DNA of 64,000 nucleotides from Virgibacillus profundi. GTDB lineage: Bacteria > Bacillota > Bacilli > Bacillales > Amphibacillaceae. The notes beneath the pieces are model-generated. The model did not search any database, was not told where the DNA came from, and saw only the letters and a program-made list of their open reading frames with translations. The stretch covers positions 1 to 64,000 of the forward strand of contig NZ_NPOA01000008.1 in the NCBI RefSeq assembly GCF_002287375.1, given 5' to 3'. Both the position numbers and the translations under genes were made by a program. Numbering within the stretch: the first letter of the stretch is position 1; each line of letters starts with the position of its first letter. Positions 52,179 through 61,239 of the stretch are shown here, piece by piece.

Positions 52179-52404
52179 CGTCAACACCACCTGTATTCAT
52201 CTAAAAAAGACAATTGAATTCTTCCTTCTTGAACTGGCACTTAGAGTGAATGTTTAAACCACTACTAGAGATGCCAATACCATTTTATCACAATTTTTGT
52301 TAATGGCTAATCTTTGCATATTCTATAAGAATTAGCCATAATCAAATGTAACCATTTTTACACTGATAGCGAATTTTTTTATAAACGCTGGTTGAGAGCA
52401 AGGA

Positions 52405-52537
52405 TTCGCTACGGAAACACATTTCGCTTTCCGCGGGCGGCTGGTGAGCCTCCTCGTGCTACGCACTCCGGGGTCTCACCTATGCCTTTCCTCCCGCAGG
52501 AGTCTTCAATGTGTTTCCTCCGCTAGAATTGCGCTTT
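52405..52537 (+). repeat. GC-rich palindromic repeat, copy 1
   Basis: A GC-rich block in AT-rich surroundings carries GCTTTCCGCGGGCGGCTGG, GAGCCTCCTCG and TTCCTCCCGCAGGAGTC. Such CCGCGGAAAGC/TCCTGCGGG repeats are widespread in Bacillaceae (from memory). It forms an inverted pair with copy 2. Confidence 0.8.
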
Positions 52538-52587
52538 AGAACTTTGTTTAAATTTCTTGATTAATTTAAACAAATGCTTGCACATTT

Positions 52588-52724
52588 GTAGCGGTTGTTT
52601 GGAGCGGAGGACCGTTGACTCCTGCGGGAAAAGCACGTGTCTGAAGACCCCGCAGAGTGGGTTTCTCGAGGAGGCTGAAGCCGTGCCCGCGGAAAGCAAC
52701 GGTCCGCAGCGGAAAACAACTAAG
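52588..52724 (-). repeat. GC-rich palindromic repeat, copy 2 (inverted)
   Basis: GACTCCTGCGGGAAAAGCAC, CGAGGAGGCTGAAGCC and GTGCCCGCGGAAAGCAAC read in inverted order relative to copy 1. The two copies face each other across about 50 bases upstream of yjbK. Confidence 0.8.
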
Positions 52725-52783
52725 GCATTCGCCTTTAAAGCTTGACAATAAGCCAAGTTTTCTAAGATATGGGGGCTTGTTCC

Positions 52784-53356
52784 ATGACACAGGAAATCGA
52801 AATCGAATATAAAAATTTATTAACAAAGGAAGAGTTTAACCGATTATTGTATAATCTTCCTTTTCCTGAATATAGTGAAACACAAACGAACTATTACTTT
52901 GAAACAAAAGATTTCACACTAAAAGAAAATGGCTGTGCTTTAAGAATTAGAGAAAAGAATGGAAAATATAAACTGACATTAAAGGAACCTCATCCACAGG
53001 GGTTGCTCGAAACACATGATGCTTTAACAAAACAGGAAGCACATTCCTGGATCAATGGAAATATAGTGAAAAAAGAGCATACAACTAAACAACTGACAGA
53101 AAAAGGGATTTCACCTGAAAACTTAATCTATTATGGAAGCCTGACGACCGAACGACGTGAAGTGAAATATAACAATGTATTACTCGTTCTGGATTACAGT
53201 AAATATAATGGTCATTCCGATTATGAATTGGAGCTTGAAGCACCAACTGAAGCTATTGGCCTGGAAGCATTCAACTCCTTGCTAACGGAGCATCAAATCC
53301 ATAAAAAAGAAACGCCCAATAAAATAAAGCGTTTTTTTTCAACTATTGAAATATAG
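52784..53356 (+). CDS. yjbK: CYTH domain protein YjbK
   Basis: The 190-residue protein starts with the CYTH signature EIEIEYKNLLT (ExExK) and has RIREKNGKYKLTLKEP (about 52-67), TTERREVKY and LDYSKYNGHSDYELELEAP (about 146-164), the acidic and basic tunnel residues. CYTH enzymes hydrolyse triphosphates. The ATG at codon six of the longer frame was chosen for its spacing from GGGGG. It is divergent from yjbM across the GC-rich repeat pair. Confidence 0.92.
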   Translation: MTQEIEIEYKNLLTKEEFNRLLYNLPFPEYSETQTNYYFETKDFTLKENGCALRIREKNGKYKLTLKEPHPQGLLETHDALTKQEAHSWINGNIVKKEHTTKQLTEKGISPENLIYYGSLTTERREVKYNNVLLVLDYSKYNGHSDYELELEAPTEAIGLEAFNSLLTEHQIHKKETPNKIKRFFSTIEI

Positions 53357-53491
53357 GCTGTTTATACTAAAAATTGTACATCCTCTACAAAAAGTCAGAT
53401 CATTTGCCCAGACCATGTTCCGTTGCTACAATATAATGTACATATTAAATAAATGTAAATGTAGCAGAGAATCAAATAAGGGGATAGATAT

Positions 53492-53872
53492 ATGACGCAC
53501 TCTGGAACAATATTTGAATCGATTGGTGGCTTTGATTCGATAGATAGGCTTGTTACTGCATTTTATAAGCGGGTAGGCCAACATCCAAAGCTTATTCCTA
53601 TATTTCCCGAAGACTTAACAGAAACAGCTAGGAAACAGCGTTTATTTCTAACACAATTTTTTGGTGGACCCAAACTATATCAAGAAGACCGCGGTCATCC
53701 CATGATGAGGAGAAGACATCTGCCCTTTCCAATTACACCCCAGAGACGGGATGCCTGGCTGGAATGCATGGGTGAAGCACTAATTGAAGCAGAAATTGAA
53801 GAACCATACCGTACAGCTATATTCGAAAGACTAACCATGACCGCAAACCACATGATGAATACACCAGAATAA
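53492..53872 (+). CDS. yjbI: Truncated haemoglobin YjbI
   Basis: The 126-residue protein is a group II truncated globin: [21 protein letters not shown] (about 8-28), [44 protein letters not shown] with the proximal histidine region (about 38-85), and a C-terminal helix HMMNTPE. It binds haem and oxygen and is paired with yjbH in Bacillus. The stop is 17 bases from the spxH start. Confidence 0.93.
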   Translation: MTHSGTIFESIGGFDSIDRLVTAFYKRVGQHPKLIPIFPEDLTETARKQRLFLTQFFGGPKLYQEDRGHPMMRRRHLPFPITPQRRDAWLECMGEALIEAEIEEPYRTAIFERLTMTANHMMNTPE

Positions 53873-53889
53873 TAGAAAGGAGAATCGGT

Positions 53890-54783
53890 GTGAGTTGGAA
53901 TCAAACTGAGCTAAACAGCTCATCACAAACAAACACATCGGATAAATATAGCTTTTTTGATTTTGTACAAAAACCGATTGAAATTTACGTTTTTATTGAC
54001 CCTCTTTGCCCCGAATGCTGGTCTCTGGAACCTATTTTAAAAAAGCTTTCTATTGAGTATGGACGATTTTTTACGATACGCCCGATTGTAAGTGGTCATT
54101 TAAATACATTAAATAAAGATCAATTTGATAAACCGAAAAAAATCAGAGACATCTGGGAAAAAACTGCGAAAAGAACAGGTATGAGCTGTGATGGTGATTT
54201 GTGGGTTGAGAATCCAGTTTCATTGCCATGGCTTGCATCATTAGCTATAAAAGCTGCCGAGCTGCAAGGTAAAAAAGCCGGTAGAGTTTTTTTACGTAAA
54301 GTGCAGGAAAATGTCTTCCTGAATAAACAAAATATTTCTGACGAACAGGTACTCATTGATTGCGCAACTGAAGCAAATCTCGATATAGTCGAATTTAAAA
54401 GCGACCTATACTCTGATTCAGCTAAAAAAGCTTTTCAATGTGATTTGAAATTGACACATGAAATGGAAGTAGACTATATCCCAACGATCGTGTTTTTTAA
54501 TCAGCTGGTAGAAGAACAGGGTATTAAAATTTCCGGATTATATCCATATGAAATTTACGTTCATATTTTACAGGAGATCCTTCAAAAAAGTCCAATCCCT
54601 TCTGAAAAGCCGCCATTGGAAGACTTTCTGGCTTTTTACAAAGTTGTTGGTGGCAAAGAGGTTTCTGTAGTATATGACTGGACAATGGCCAAAACAGAAA
54701 AAGAAATGAAGAAACTGCAATTAAAACAAAAAGTACAAAGGGTTCCGGTTAAATATGGATCGTTTTGGAAATATAATATATAA
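53890..54783 (+). CDS. spxH: ClpXP adaptor SpxH (YjbH)
   Basis: The 297-residue protein is a DsbA-like thioredoxin-fold protein: [15 protein letters not shown] (about 36-50, CPEC in place of a CxxC active site) and a C-terminal region with [13 protein letters not shown]. In B. subtilis it delivers Spx to ClpXP and is inactivated by zinc release during oxidative stress. The start is GTG with AAAGGAG upstream. Spx is encoded 5 kb away in the same window. Confidence 0.92.
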   Translation: MSWNQTELNSSSQTNTSDKYSFFDFVQKPIEIYVFIDPLCPECWSLEPILKKLSIEYGRFFTIRPIVSGHLNTLNKDQFDKPKKIRDIWEKTAKRTGMSCDGDLWVENPVSLPWLASLAIKAAELQGKKAGRVFLRKVQENVFLNKQNISDEQVLIDCATEANLDIVEFKSDLYSDSAKKAFQCDLKLTHEMEVDYIPTIVFFNQLVEEQGIKISGLYPYEIYVHILQEILQKSPIPSEKPPLEDFLAFYKVVGGKEVSVVYDWTMAKTEKEMKKLQLKQKVQRVPVKYGSFWKYNI

Positions 54784-54798
54784 CTTTCAGACAAAAAT

Positions 54799-54838
54799 AA
54801 AGGATATACGGGGCAGCGTATATCCTTTAATCTCTCTT
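54799..54838 (+). terminator. Terminator after spxH
   Basis: AAGGATATACG and CGTATATCCTT form an 11-bp stem around GGGCAG, followed by TAATCTCTCTTTG. Confidence 0.75.
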
Positions 54839-55042
54839 TGTATAAAACAAAGGGGGATGGGAGAAAGTTTCATGTTCAAACAAAGGGGTTTTGTTTGTTT
54901 CATTTATCTTACATTCTTAATATACCAAGTTTCTATTTTAGAATCAATAAGTATGTGCATTCCTTCACAGAAATGTCACTTCTACTTCACAAATAGTTAA
55001 CATATACTCTAACATCCACCCTAACGAAAGGTGTGAATAAGT

Positions 55043-55225
55043 ATGAAAGAAGGCCATCTCCCCTTTCTTTTTCTTTTCCTAACCGTCTTTGCTTTCTTTT
55101 TGAATGTTCTTGGACTAATGTCACTTATTCCGCTATATTTCACGCTGCCATTATTATTTATTTCGATCTATTTAACCATCTATTCCTTCACACATAGACG
55201 CGTATACCGCGGTAGAATGAGATAA
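55043..55225 (+). CDS. Two-helix membrane protein (60 aa)
   Basis: GAAAGGTG lies upstream of the ATG. The 60-residue product has two membrane helices (about 7-27 and 28-48) and an arginine-rich tail THRRVYRGRMR on the cytoplasmic side. A strong terminator follows at once. I recognise no family. It lies between spxH and convergent pepF. Confidence 0.6.
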   Translation: MKEGHLPFLFLFLTVFAFFLNVLGLMSLIPLYFTLPLLFISIYLTIYSFTHRRVYRGRMR

Positions 55226-55262
55226 AACAGGATGATCTGTGTGATCATCCTGTTTTATTTTT
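55223..55262. terminator. Bidirectional terminator between 60-aa gene and pepF
   Basis: AAAACAGGATGATC and GATCATCCTGTTTT form a perfect 14-bp stem with T-tails on both strands. Confidence 0.9.
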
Positions 55263-55266
55263 GTTT

Positions 55267-57078
55267 TTATTTCAAAAGCAGTTCTTCCATTTCATTCAAT
55301 TTACTTTCAAATACATCTAATGCATCCAAAATTGGTTGTTTGGAGGTCATATCCACCCCTGCTTTTTTCAGAACCTCAATTGGATAATCACTGCTTCCCG
55401 CTTTTAGGAAGTCAAGATACCGCTCCACAGCCCCGTCCGTTCCATCAAGGATTTCCTTGGCAAGTGCTGTTGCTGCTGAATATCCTGTAGCGTATTGATA
55501 TACATAGTAATTGTAGTAAAAGTGTGGAATTCTCGCCCACTCTAGACCGATTTCCTCGTCTGAGACAACGTCATCACCAAAGTACTTTTTATTTAAATCA
55601 TAATAAAGTTCGGTAAGTTTATCTGCTGTTAATGCTTCACCATTTTGCAATCTTACATGAATATCATGTTCGAATTCAGCAAACATAGTCTGACGGAATA
55701 CAGTTCCGCGGAAACCTTCCAGAAAATGATTTAACAAGTACAGCTTTTGTTTTTCGTCATCCAGATTTTTTAACATATAATCATTTAATAATGCTTCATT
55801 CGTTGTTGACGCAACCTCTGCCACAAAGATAGAATAATTACCATAGCGAAATGGCTGTGATTTTCTTGTATAATAACTATGCACTGAATGGCCCAGCTCA
55901 TGTGCCAGTGTAAATGTATCATTTACATTACTCTGCCAGTTTAATAAAATATATGGATTTGTACCATATGCACCGGAAGAATATGCTCCACTGCGCTTCC
56001 CTTTATTTTCTTCCACATCTATCCAGCGATTTTGAAAGCCTTCTTTTAGAATATCGACATATTCACTACCAAGTGGTTCTAAACCAGCAAGCACATATTC
56101 TTTAGCTTTATCATATGGGATCTCCATGTCCACGTCTTTTACAAGTGGTGTGAACAAATCATACATATGCAATTCTTCAAGCCCTAATACTTTTTTGCGT
56201 AATTTTGTGTAGCGATGAAGCACTGGTAATTTTTCATTTACTGCTTCAACTAAATTATCATACACTTGCTCGGGAATGTTATTATTATCCAGTGCCGCCT
56301 GTCTTGCAGTTTCATAATTGCGGATCTTTGCATTGAAGTTATCTGATTTAACATTTCCACTTAATGTCGATGCGAATGTATTTTTAAATTTTCCATACGT
56401 ATCATACATTCCTTTGAACGCTTCTTCACGAACACGGCGATCTTTGGATTCCAGGAATTTGATATACCTTCCATGTGTTAGATCTACTTTTTCCCCATCT
56501 TCATTTTTAATTTCAGGAAATGTTAAATCAGCATTATTAAGCATCCCAAATGTTTGTGCTGGATTGGATAAGGTTTCTGAAGCCTCTGCTAACAATACTT
56601 CTTCTTTTTGGCTTAATACATGTGGACGCTGACGTGTAATTTCATCCAATGTTTTTTTGTACAATTGTAATTCCTCTTTTTCTTCAAGGAATCCATTTAG
56701 TTTAGCCTCGTCCATTGCAAGGATTTCCGGTACGATAAAGCTCATTGAACTTGATGCCTGTGTCAGTACATTTTCAGCTTGAGCATTTAAGCTTTGGTAA
56801 AAAGAATTTGTTGTATCCTGATCATAACGCATATGCGAATATGTATACAGCCTGCCCAAGCGTTCGGAAATTTCATCCTGCAGCTTCAATAATTCATACA
56901 GGTTTTGTGCGGAATCCGCCAGTTTCCCCTGATATTTTTCGACCTCGGGAATATCTGCTTGTAATTTTTTAAATTCTTTCTGCCATGCTTCATCTGTTTC
57001 AAAAATATCTTCCAATCTCCATGTTGACTCTTCCGGTATTTCACTACGCTTCTGTAATTCTTTTGTCGCTTTTGCCAC
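55267..57078 (-). CDS. pepF: Oligoendopeptidase F
   Basis: The 603-residue protein is an M3B peptidase with the zinc site LAHELGHSVHSYYTRK (HExxH form, about 384-399) and the further conserved EVASTTNEALLNDYM (about 414-428). It degrades 7-17-residue peptides in the cytoplasm and can influence peptide-based signalling. AGGAGG precedes the ATG. It is downstream of coiA in the conserved Bacillus order. Confidence 0.95.
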   Translation of the reverse strand: MAKATKELQKRSEIPEESTWRLEDIFETDEAWQKEFKKLQADIPEVEKYQGKLADSAQNLYELLKLQDEISERLGRLYTYSHMRYDQDTTNSFYQSLNAQAENVLTQASSSMSFIVPEILAMDEAKLNGFLEEKEELQLYKKTLDEITRQRPHVLSQKEEVLLAEASETLSNPAQTFGMLNNADLTFPEIKNEDGEKVDLTHGRYIKFLESKDRRVREEAFKGMYDTYGKFKNTFASTLSGNVKSDNFNAKIRNYETARQAALDNNNIPEQVYDNLVEAVNEKLPVLHRYTKLRKKVLGLEELHMYDLFTPLVKDVDMEIPYDKAKEYVLAGLEPLGSEYVDILKEGFQNRWIDVEENKGKRSGAYSSGAYGTNPYILLNWQSNVNDTFTLAHELGHSVHSYYTRKSQPFRYGNYSIFVAEVASTTNEALLNDYMLKNLDDEKQKLYLLNHFLEGFRGTVFRQTMFAEFEHDIHVRLQNGEALTADKLTELYYDLNKKYFGDDVVSDEEIGLEWARIPHFYYNYYVYQYATGYSAATALAKEILDGTDGAVERYLDFLKAGSSDYPIEVLKKAGVDMTSKQPILDALDVFESKLNEMEELLLK

Positions 57079-57179
57079 TATAATTCCTCCTTTTATCTCT
57101 ATACCATTAATAATTCTAGATTTTTTATTAAATTCCTTTAAAAACCCCTATTTATTTAGTATAACGAATTATCATCATA

Positions 57180-58370
57180 TCATGCTTGTATTTTGTCCGG
57201 ATGATTTGCAAGTGCATTCATTAAGTCATTATCGCCCTGTAATGACTCTTCAATACTCTTATAAAATTGTAAGGAATTTTTCTTTTGATAATGAGAAGGA
57301 GACAGTTTTTTAACGATATTTAAATGCGTGAGTAGTTGAAGGTAGTTTTCAATTGGATTATCTTCAGAAGGAATCAGCGGGAAGTCTCGCGGCTGTTGTA
57401 TATGTTTCCTTAAATGATACTTAATTGATCTCTGGGAAAGTGTCTGTCCGGTTGCAAGCCTATCTAAAACATCCAAACATAGTCGGCTTTGCCAATTCCA
57501 TGCTGGCGTTTTCATCAGATAACCTGAAGCTACAGGAAGGTAAATAATTGAAGGCAGATATTCCAGGTGGGTTCCTTTCAAATACAACCACTGATGCCAG
57601 GCCAGTTCATTACCATAAAGATTCTTTCTCGTTTTTAAACGGAACTGCCTTTTTTCGTTTTTCCACAATTGATTCAGTTGATTTGGGGAGAATGAATTCT
57701 GGATAAAAACATCCGGAAAGCTTATGTTGTTTAATTTAGTTGAAGTGATTTTTCCGATGGCCTGTCCTGTACTTGTTAAATAAATATCCTGAATGATAAT
57801 AAATTGTAGTGTCTGTGGGCAGAAGTAAAATAATGTTAGTGGAAGTCCAGATGAGAATTGGTGGATAAATTGAAGTGTGAACTGATCTAATCTAAAATGA
57901 TTTCCAGTCTGACGATTGAAGCGTTTGGCCCCGAGGATCCATATTGGTGTTATACCAGCCCTTTTATAGCCTTCATTTCGTTGTTTTATCTGTTCGGCCG
58001 GTGTGCGTGCACATTGGTATTCCATCGCAATCCGTTTATTATTGATTGTCAGCAACAAATCCGGACGTTGATTGATCTCCTTAAGATGTGCTTCCAGCTG
58101 TACATTTATATTTTGGCTCTTTAACCATTGATATAGCATGAGCTTCCCTTGCTCGTGGTAGGGTCCCTCTCCTCCCTCGTTTGAAGGACAATGGATTTTG
58201 GACATGTGTGCAAAATGTGGTACCATTTTTGACCCAGCTTTCATGATTACTTCATGATTGCAGGTAGGACAGTAAAATTTCCATTTCTGCTGTTTCATTT
58301 GTTCAATTTCTTTTCTATTAAATGTGGCAAGCGTTACTAGCTTTCCTTCCTTTAATTTTGCTTGCAGCAT
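57180..58370 (-). CDS. coiA: Competence protein CoiA
   Basis: The 396-residue protein has the CoiA plan: an N-terminal zinc-binding part FYCPTCNHEVIMKAGSKMVPHFAH (about 32-55), followed by a nuclease-like fold with EGPYHEQGKLMLYQWL, LEAHLKEINQRPDLLLTI and IAMEYQC (about 75-125). CoiA promotes recombination of incoming DNA during transformation. The ATG after AGGAGGTGG was chosen over one eleven codons upstream. Its presence with mecA and spx suggests at least partial competence machinery. Confidence 0.9.
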   Translation of the reverse strand: MLQAKLKEGKLVTLATFNRKEIEQMKQQKWKFYCPTCNHEVIMKAGSKMVPHFAHMSKIHCPSNEGGEGPYHEQGKLMLYQWLKSQNINVQLEAHLKEINQRPDLLLTINNKRIAMEYQCARTPAEQIKQRNEGYKRAGITPIWILGAKRFNRQTGNHFRLDQFTLQFIHQFSSGLPLTLFYFCPQTLQFIIIQDIYLTSTGQAIGKITSTKLNNISFPDVFIQNSFSPNQLNQLWKNEKRQFRLKTRKNLYGNELAWHQWLYLKGTHLEYLPSIIYLPVASGYLMKTPAWNWQSRLCLDVLDRLATGQTLSQRSIKYHLRKHIQQPRDFPLIPSEDNPIENYLQLLTHLNIVKKLSPSHYQKKNSLQFYKSIEESLQGDNDLMNALANHPDKIQA

Positions 58371-58465
58371 GAGACCACCTCCTGAATATACACTATTCGA
58401 CAAAGATCATCATAATCCTGCTATAAAATTAAAGATTTTAATATATGGGAAACTTTTTTGCAAAA

Positions 58466-58496
58466 AAATAGACACTCTTTTATAGGAGTGCCTAAA
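58466..58496 (-). terminator. Terminator of mecA
   Basis: GGCACTCC and AGAGTGTC (minus strand) pair, followed by TATTTTTTTGC. It overlaps the mecA stop codon. Confidence 0.75.
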
Positions 58497-59181
58497 CCTG
58501 AACTGGAAAATAAGTTCTGATCTGAGAAAATGTATTTGTTTCAAAGACCTTTTTCCCATATTCCTCCAGCAAATGAATGGTCATATCTGTGTCCTCAGCA
58601 AATTCAAATACCTGACTGATAATGTTTTCCTGTAGATGATCATCAAGCGAATCCTGTGAAAATTCCATATACAAGTAATATTTATCATTATAATGGTATA
58701 GCGTTTCTTCTGCATTTTCAATATAGTTATCAAAGTAATGACTTAACTGAATGACATCTTCGAATTCTTTAAAGCTTACAATGATCCACAGATTCTCTTC
58801 TTCAAGGGAAGATTCTTCATCCTCACCCTCTTCGGATTTCCCAAATTTATCATCTAGAATATTTTCTATTTTTTTATCGACTGGAAAATCAACAATGTTC
58901 CCGTCCTCTGTCTGAAGTTCAAGGTTTTCTCCATTCTTAGATACATGTGCTTTTGTGACAATGATCTCTAATCCCTTTTCCATTGCTTGAACCTGAATCC
59001 ATAATGGCCCCTCAACATTGAAGTCTTCCTTATAATTTACTTCGTCCATCATCTGCCAGAATAATTGCTCGCTTCGTTCGCGGTTATACCAAATTTCTTC
59101 ACGTTCAAACCCACGATCCTCAATGTCAATATAGGAAATATAAAATTTAACCGTATTCTCATTTATTCTTTCTATTTCCAT
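58492..59181 (-). CDS. mecA: Adaptor protein MecA
   Basis: The 229-residue protein has the MecA N-terminal target-binding domain (MEIERINENTVKFYISYIDIEDRGFEREEIWYN, about 1-33), an acidic linker (EEGEDEESSLEEE) and a C-terminal ClpC-binding domain with FEDVIQLSHYF and LYHYNDKYYLYMEF. It targets ComK and others to ClpCP. The internal ATG was chosen because AAAGGAG precedes it. It lies between spx and coiA, as in B. subtilis. Confidence 0.93.
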   Translation of the reverse strand: MEIERINENTVKFYISYIDIEDRGFEREEIWYNRERSEQLFWQMMDEVNYKEDFNVEGPLWIQVQAMEKGLEIIVTKAHVSKNGENLELQTEDGNIVDFPVDKKIENILDDKFGKSEEGEDEESSLEEENLWIIVSFKEFEDVIQLSHYFDNYIENAEETLYHYNDKYYLYMEFSQDSLDDHLQENIISQVFEFAEDTDMTIHLLEEYGKKVFETNTFSQIRTYFPVQV

Positions 59182-59521
59182 TTTAATTTCTCTCCTTTCC
59201 ATAAAATAGTCAGGTAGAAGAGATCGCTTCACCTTAATCTATATTTTAATATTTATTTCTTATTTACCATTCAATACCCTGTATTCTATTTCCCTAACCA
59301 TTCATTTATCCATGCACACCGTCCCTAATTGATATTTTAGGACAGCGCCTGAGAATGTCTATTACCATTGTATGATAATGTGATGTGTTTTGGAAATTTA
59401 TATGCCTATATTTTGAAACTTATTTTATAAAGTTTATTTCCCTTTTTTGAACACGCAGTTATACAGAATTATCTTGAATTGTTAGTATCATATTCTAACC
59501 CATTTCTGCCTATTTGTCACT
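59182..59521. other. Gap between mecA and spx
   Basis: About 340 bases hold no credible gene on either strand. It should contain the mecA promoter; TTGAACACGC and TATACAG-like motifs exist but none is a confident match. Confidence 0.4.
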
Positions 59522-59565
59522 AAAAAAATTGAAAACGCAGATCCACAAAAGTGATCTGCGTTTCA
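59522..59565 (-). terminator. Terminator of spx
   Basis: AAACGCAGATC and GATCTGCGTTT form an 11-bp stem, followed on the minus strand by TCAATTTTTTTAG. Confidence 0.88.
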
Positions 59566-59587
59566 TTATAATATTTCTTTATCTAAC

Positions 59588-59983
59588 TTAGTTAACCATT
59601 CTTTGAGCTTCCCGTAGTTGAAAGGTACGTACTGTTCTTGGTAGGAACCTCCGAATCTCATCCTCGTTGTAACCCACTTGCAGCCGTTTTTCATCTAAAA
59701 TAATTGGTCTTCTCAAGAGACCAGGATTTTTTTGGATCAAATTGAATAGGTTTTTCATTGGTAATTGTTCAATATTGACATCCAATTTTTGAAAGACTTT
59801 TGAGCGTGTTGAGATGATCTCATCAGTTCCATCTTCCGTCATACGCAATATTTCTTTGATCTCATCCAGTGTTAATGGCTCTGAGAATATATTACGCTCT
59901 TTAAACGGTATATCATGTTCTTCCAACCATGCTTTTGCTTTTCTACAAGATGTACAACTTGGTGAGGTATAAAGTGTTACCAT
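59588..59983 (-). CDS. spxA: Transcriptional regulator Spx
   Basis: The 131-residue ArsC-like protein has the redox switch CTSC (Cys10 and Cys13), the [11 protein letters not shown]-equivalent segment [17 protein letters not shown] (about 60-76) and [28 protein letters not shown] (RPI motif, about 90-117). Spx binds the RNA polymerase alpha subunit and reprograms transcription in disulfide stress. It is kept low by SpxH-ClpXP, with SpxH encoded nearby. It is monocistronic, with a long upstream gap likely to hold several promoters. Confidence 0.95.
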   Translation of the reverse strand: MVTLYTSPSCTSCRKAKAWLEEHDIPFKERNIFSEPLTLDEIKEILRMTEDGTDEIISTRSKVFQKLDVNIEQLPMKNLFNLIQKNPGLLRRPIILDEKRLQVGYNEDEIRRFLPRTVRTFQLREAQRMVN

Positions 59984-60305
59984 AAAACTTCACTCCCCGT
60001 TCTAAAATGGGTATTTTCATAAACACTGAATTACTTATTAGATTAAAATAAGTTTAATTAACCCTATATGTAAATTATACTACAATTGTCAAGTAAAAGG
60101 TAGGGGGTATCCAAGAAAAATACAGGGTACATTCAAATGTTCACAAATTTTTCATGTACTTGTAAGATACCCCATTCCATTTTCAATTAAACATATAAAC
60201 TGAAAATACTTTAATAAATTTTAAAAACGTTTACCTGTCCATTCTTATAACAGAATACTAAAACAAGTCTTTTGAAATTATGAAATAGACTCATTTTATT
60301 TATAC
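59984..60305. other. spx upstream region
   Basis: About 320 bases have no gene. The sequence is AT-rich with possible stress-regulated promoters for spx. I could not assign a reliable -35/-10 pair by eye. Confidence 0.4.
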
Positions 60306-60899
60306 TTACGCTTTTTCCTGTGAATTTAAGCTTTCCAGAATATCCTGTGTATCACGATCTTCATCATAATTTAAAACCTCATCGACTGTTTGATACGCTT
60401 GACCATAAATTTCTTTATCTTTATATGTATGAATATCCTCATACATCCTTTTCATTTGCTCAAAAATCATTTCTTCTGATTCATCACTTGGAGACCAATA
60501 TAATATTTCCAGTGGCGTTTCTTCATTTGTTGCTAATGAACGTCGGTTATATCCAATAGATTGTGCGTGAGTAAATCCTTCTCTGTGGTAAAAGTGAAGA
60601 CGCTTTTCAGTATCTGTATCATCGTAATCAACCGGCTCCACTTCCAGAATAATAGGCTTATTTTTCTTTTTAAGTTTTTCAATTAATTGATGCCCTATTC
60701 CCTGGCCTCTTGTTTCAGTGGAAACCCATACATAATCGATAAAAATAAATCTATCAAATTCAGCATACATCATTACATGCTGGGGGCTTTCATCCTTGTA
60801 ATATACATCCCCCTTTTCATCTAAAAGCATTTCCATATGCTCCTTTGATTTCATTTCTTCTACTGGAAAGTATTTTTTTAACTTTTCATACCAATTCAT
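60306..60899 (-). CDS. yjbC: GNAT-family acetyltransferase YjbC
   Basis: The 197-residue protein has the acetyl-CoA motif VSTETRGQGIGHQLIEKLKKK (about 58-78) and HFYHREGFTHAQSIGYNRRS (about 103-122), followed by an acidic helical C-terminus. Length and its place upstream of spx match B. subtilis YjbC. The substrate is unknown. AAGGAG precedes the ATG. Confidence 0.88.
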   Translation of the reverse strand: MNWYEKLKKYFPVEEMKSKEHMEMLLDEKGDVYYKDESPQHVMMYAEFDRFIFIDYVWVSTETRGQGIGHQLIEKLKKKNKPIILEVEPVDYDDTDTEKRLHFYHREGFTHAQSIGYNRRSLATNEETPLEILYWSPSDESEEMIFEQMKRMYEDIHTYKDKEIYGQAYQTVDEVLNYDEDRDTQDILESLNSQEKA

Positions 60900-61034
60900 T
60901 GATCTACTCCTTAAGTTTTAGTCTTTTTTAGTATAACGGAAAAAAGGTGGTTTGTTAAATGCTCATGGAAAAACAAGCTATTATTAGTATGTAATTCTTT
61001 TTAAATTTTATGTCCGGGTCTTTTGATGGATGAT

Positions 61035-61115
61035 GTAGCTCCCTGGCTGACGTTCCGGCTCTCGGGCTTATGTTCCAGCTTTCGAGCTGATGTTTCGCCT
61101 CAGGCTGATGTTAAT
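61035..61115. repeat. Short tandem repeat with about 20-base period
   Basis: Four imperfect units of the type GGCTGATGTTCCAGCTTTCG run in line. They recall the 20-mer units at 47.0 kb in length and intergenic setting, but the sequence is different. Confidence 0.6.
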
Positions 61116-61144
61116 CCAATGGATATGCTAATTTTGATCAAACA

Positions 61145-61192
61145 TAAAATCAGGGATACAAATTCCATAACTATTTGCTTCCCTGATTCATG
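61145..61192 (-). terminator. Terminator of the DUF4015 gene
   Basis: AATCAGGGA and TCCCTGATT form a 9-bp stem, followed by TTATGTTTG on the minus strand. Confidence 0.65.
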
Positions 61193-61239
61193 TATTATTA
61201 TTTATTGTTTCACCTTACAGCAACCCACTGCTGGCGGAT

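Noticed and set aside
54755-55000. Frame after spxH giving MGESFMFKQRGF and a hydrophobic stretch
   Set aside because: It crosses the spxH terminator, and the internal ATG has no well-spaced RBS. A 47-residue peptide is possible but weak.
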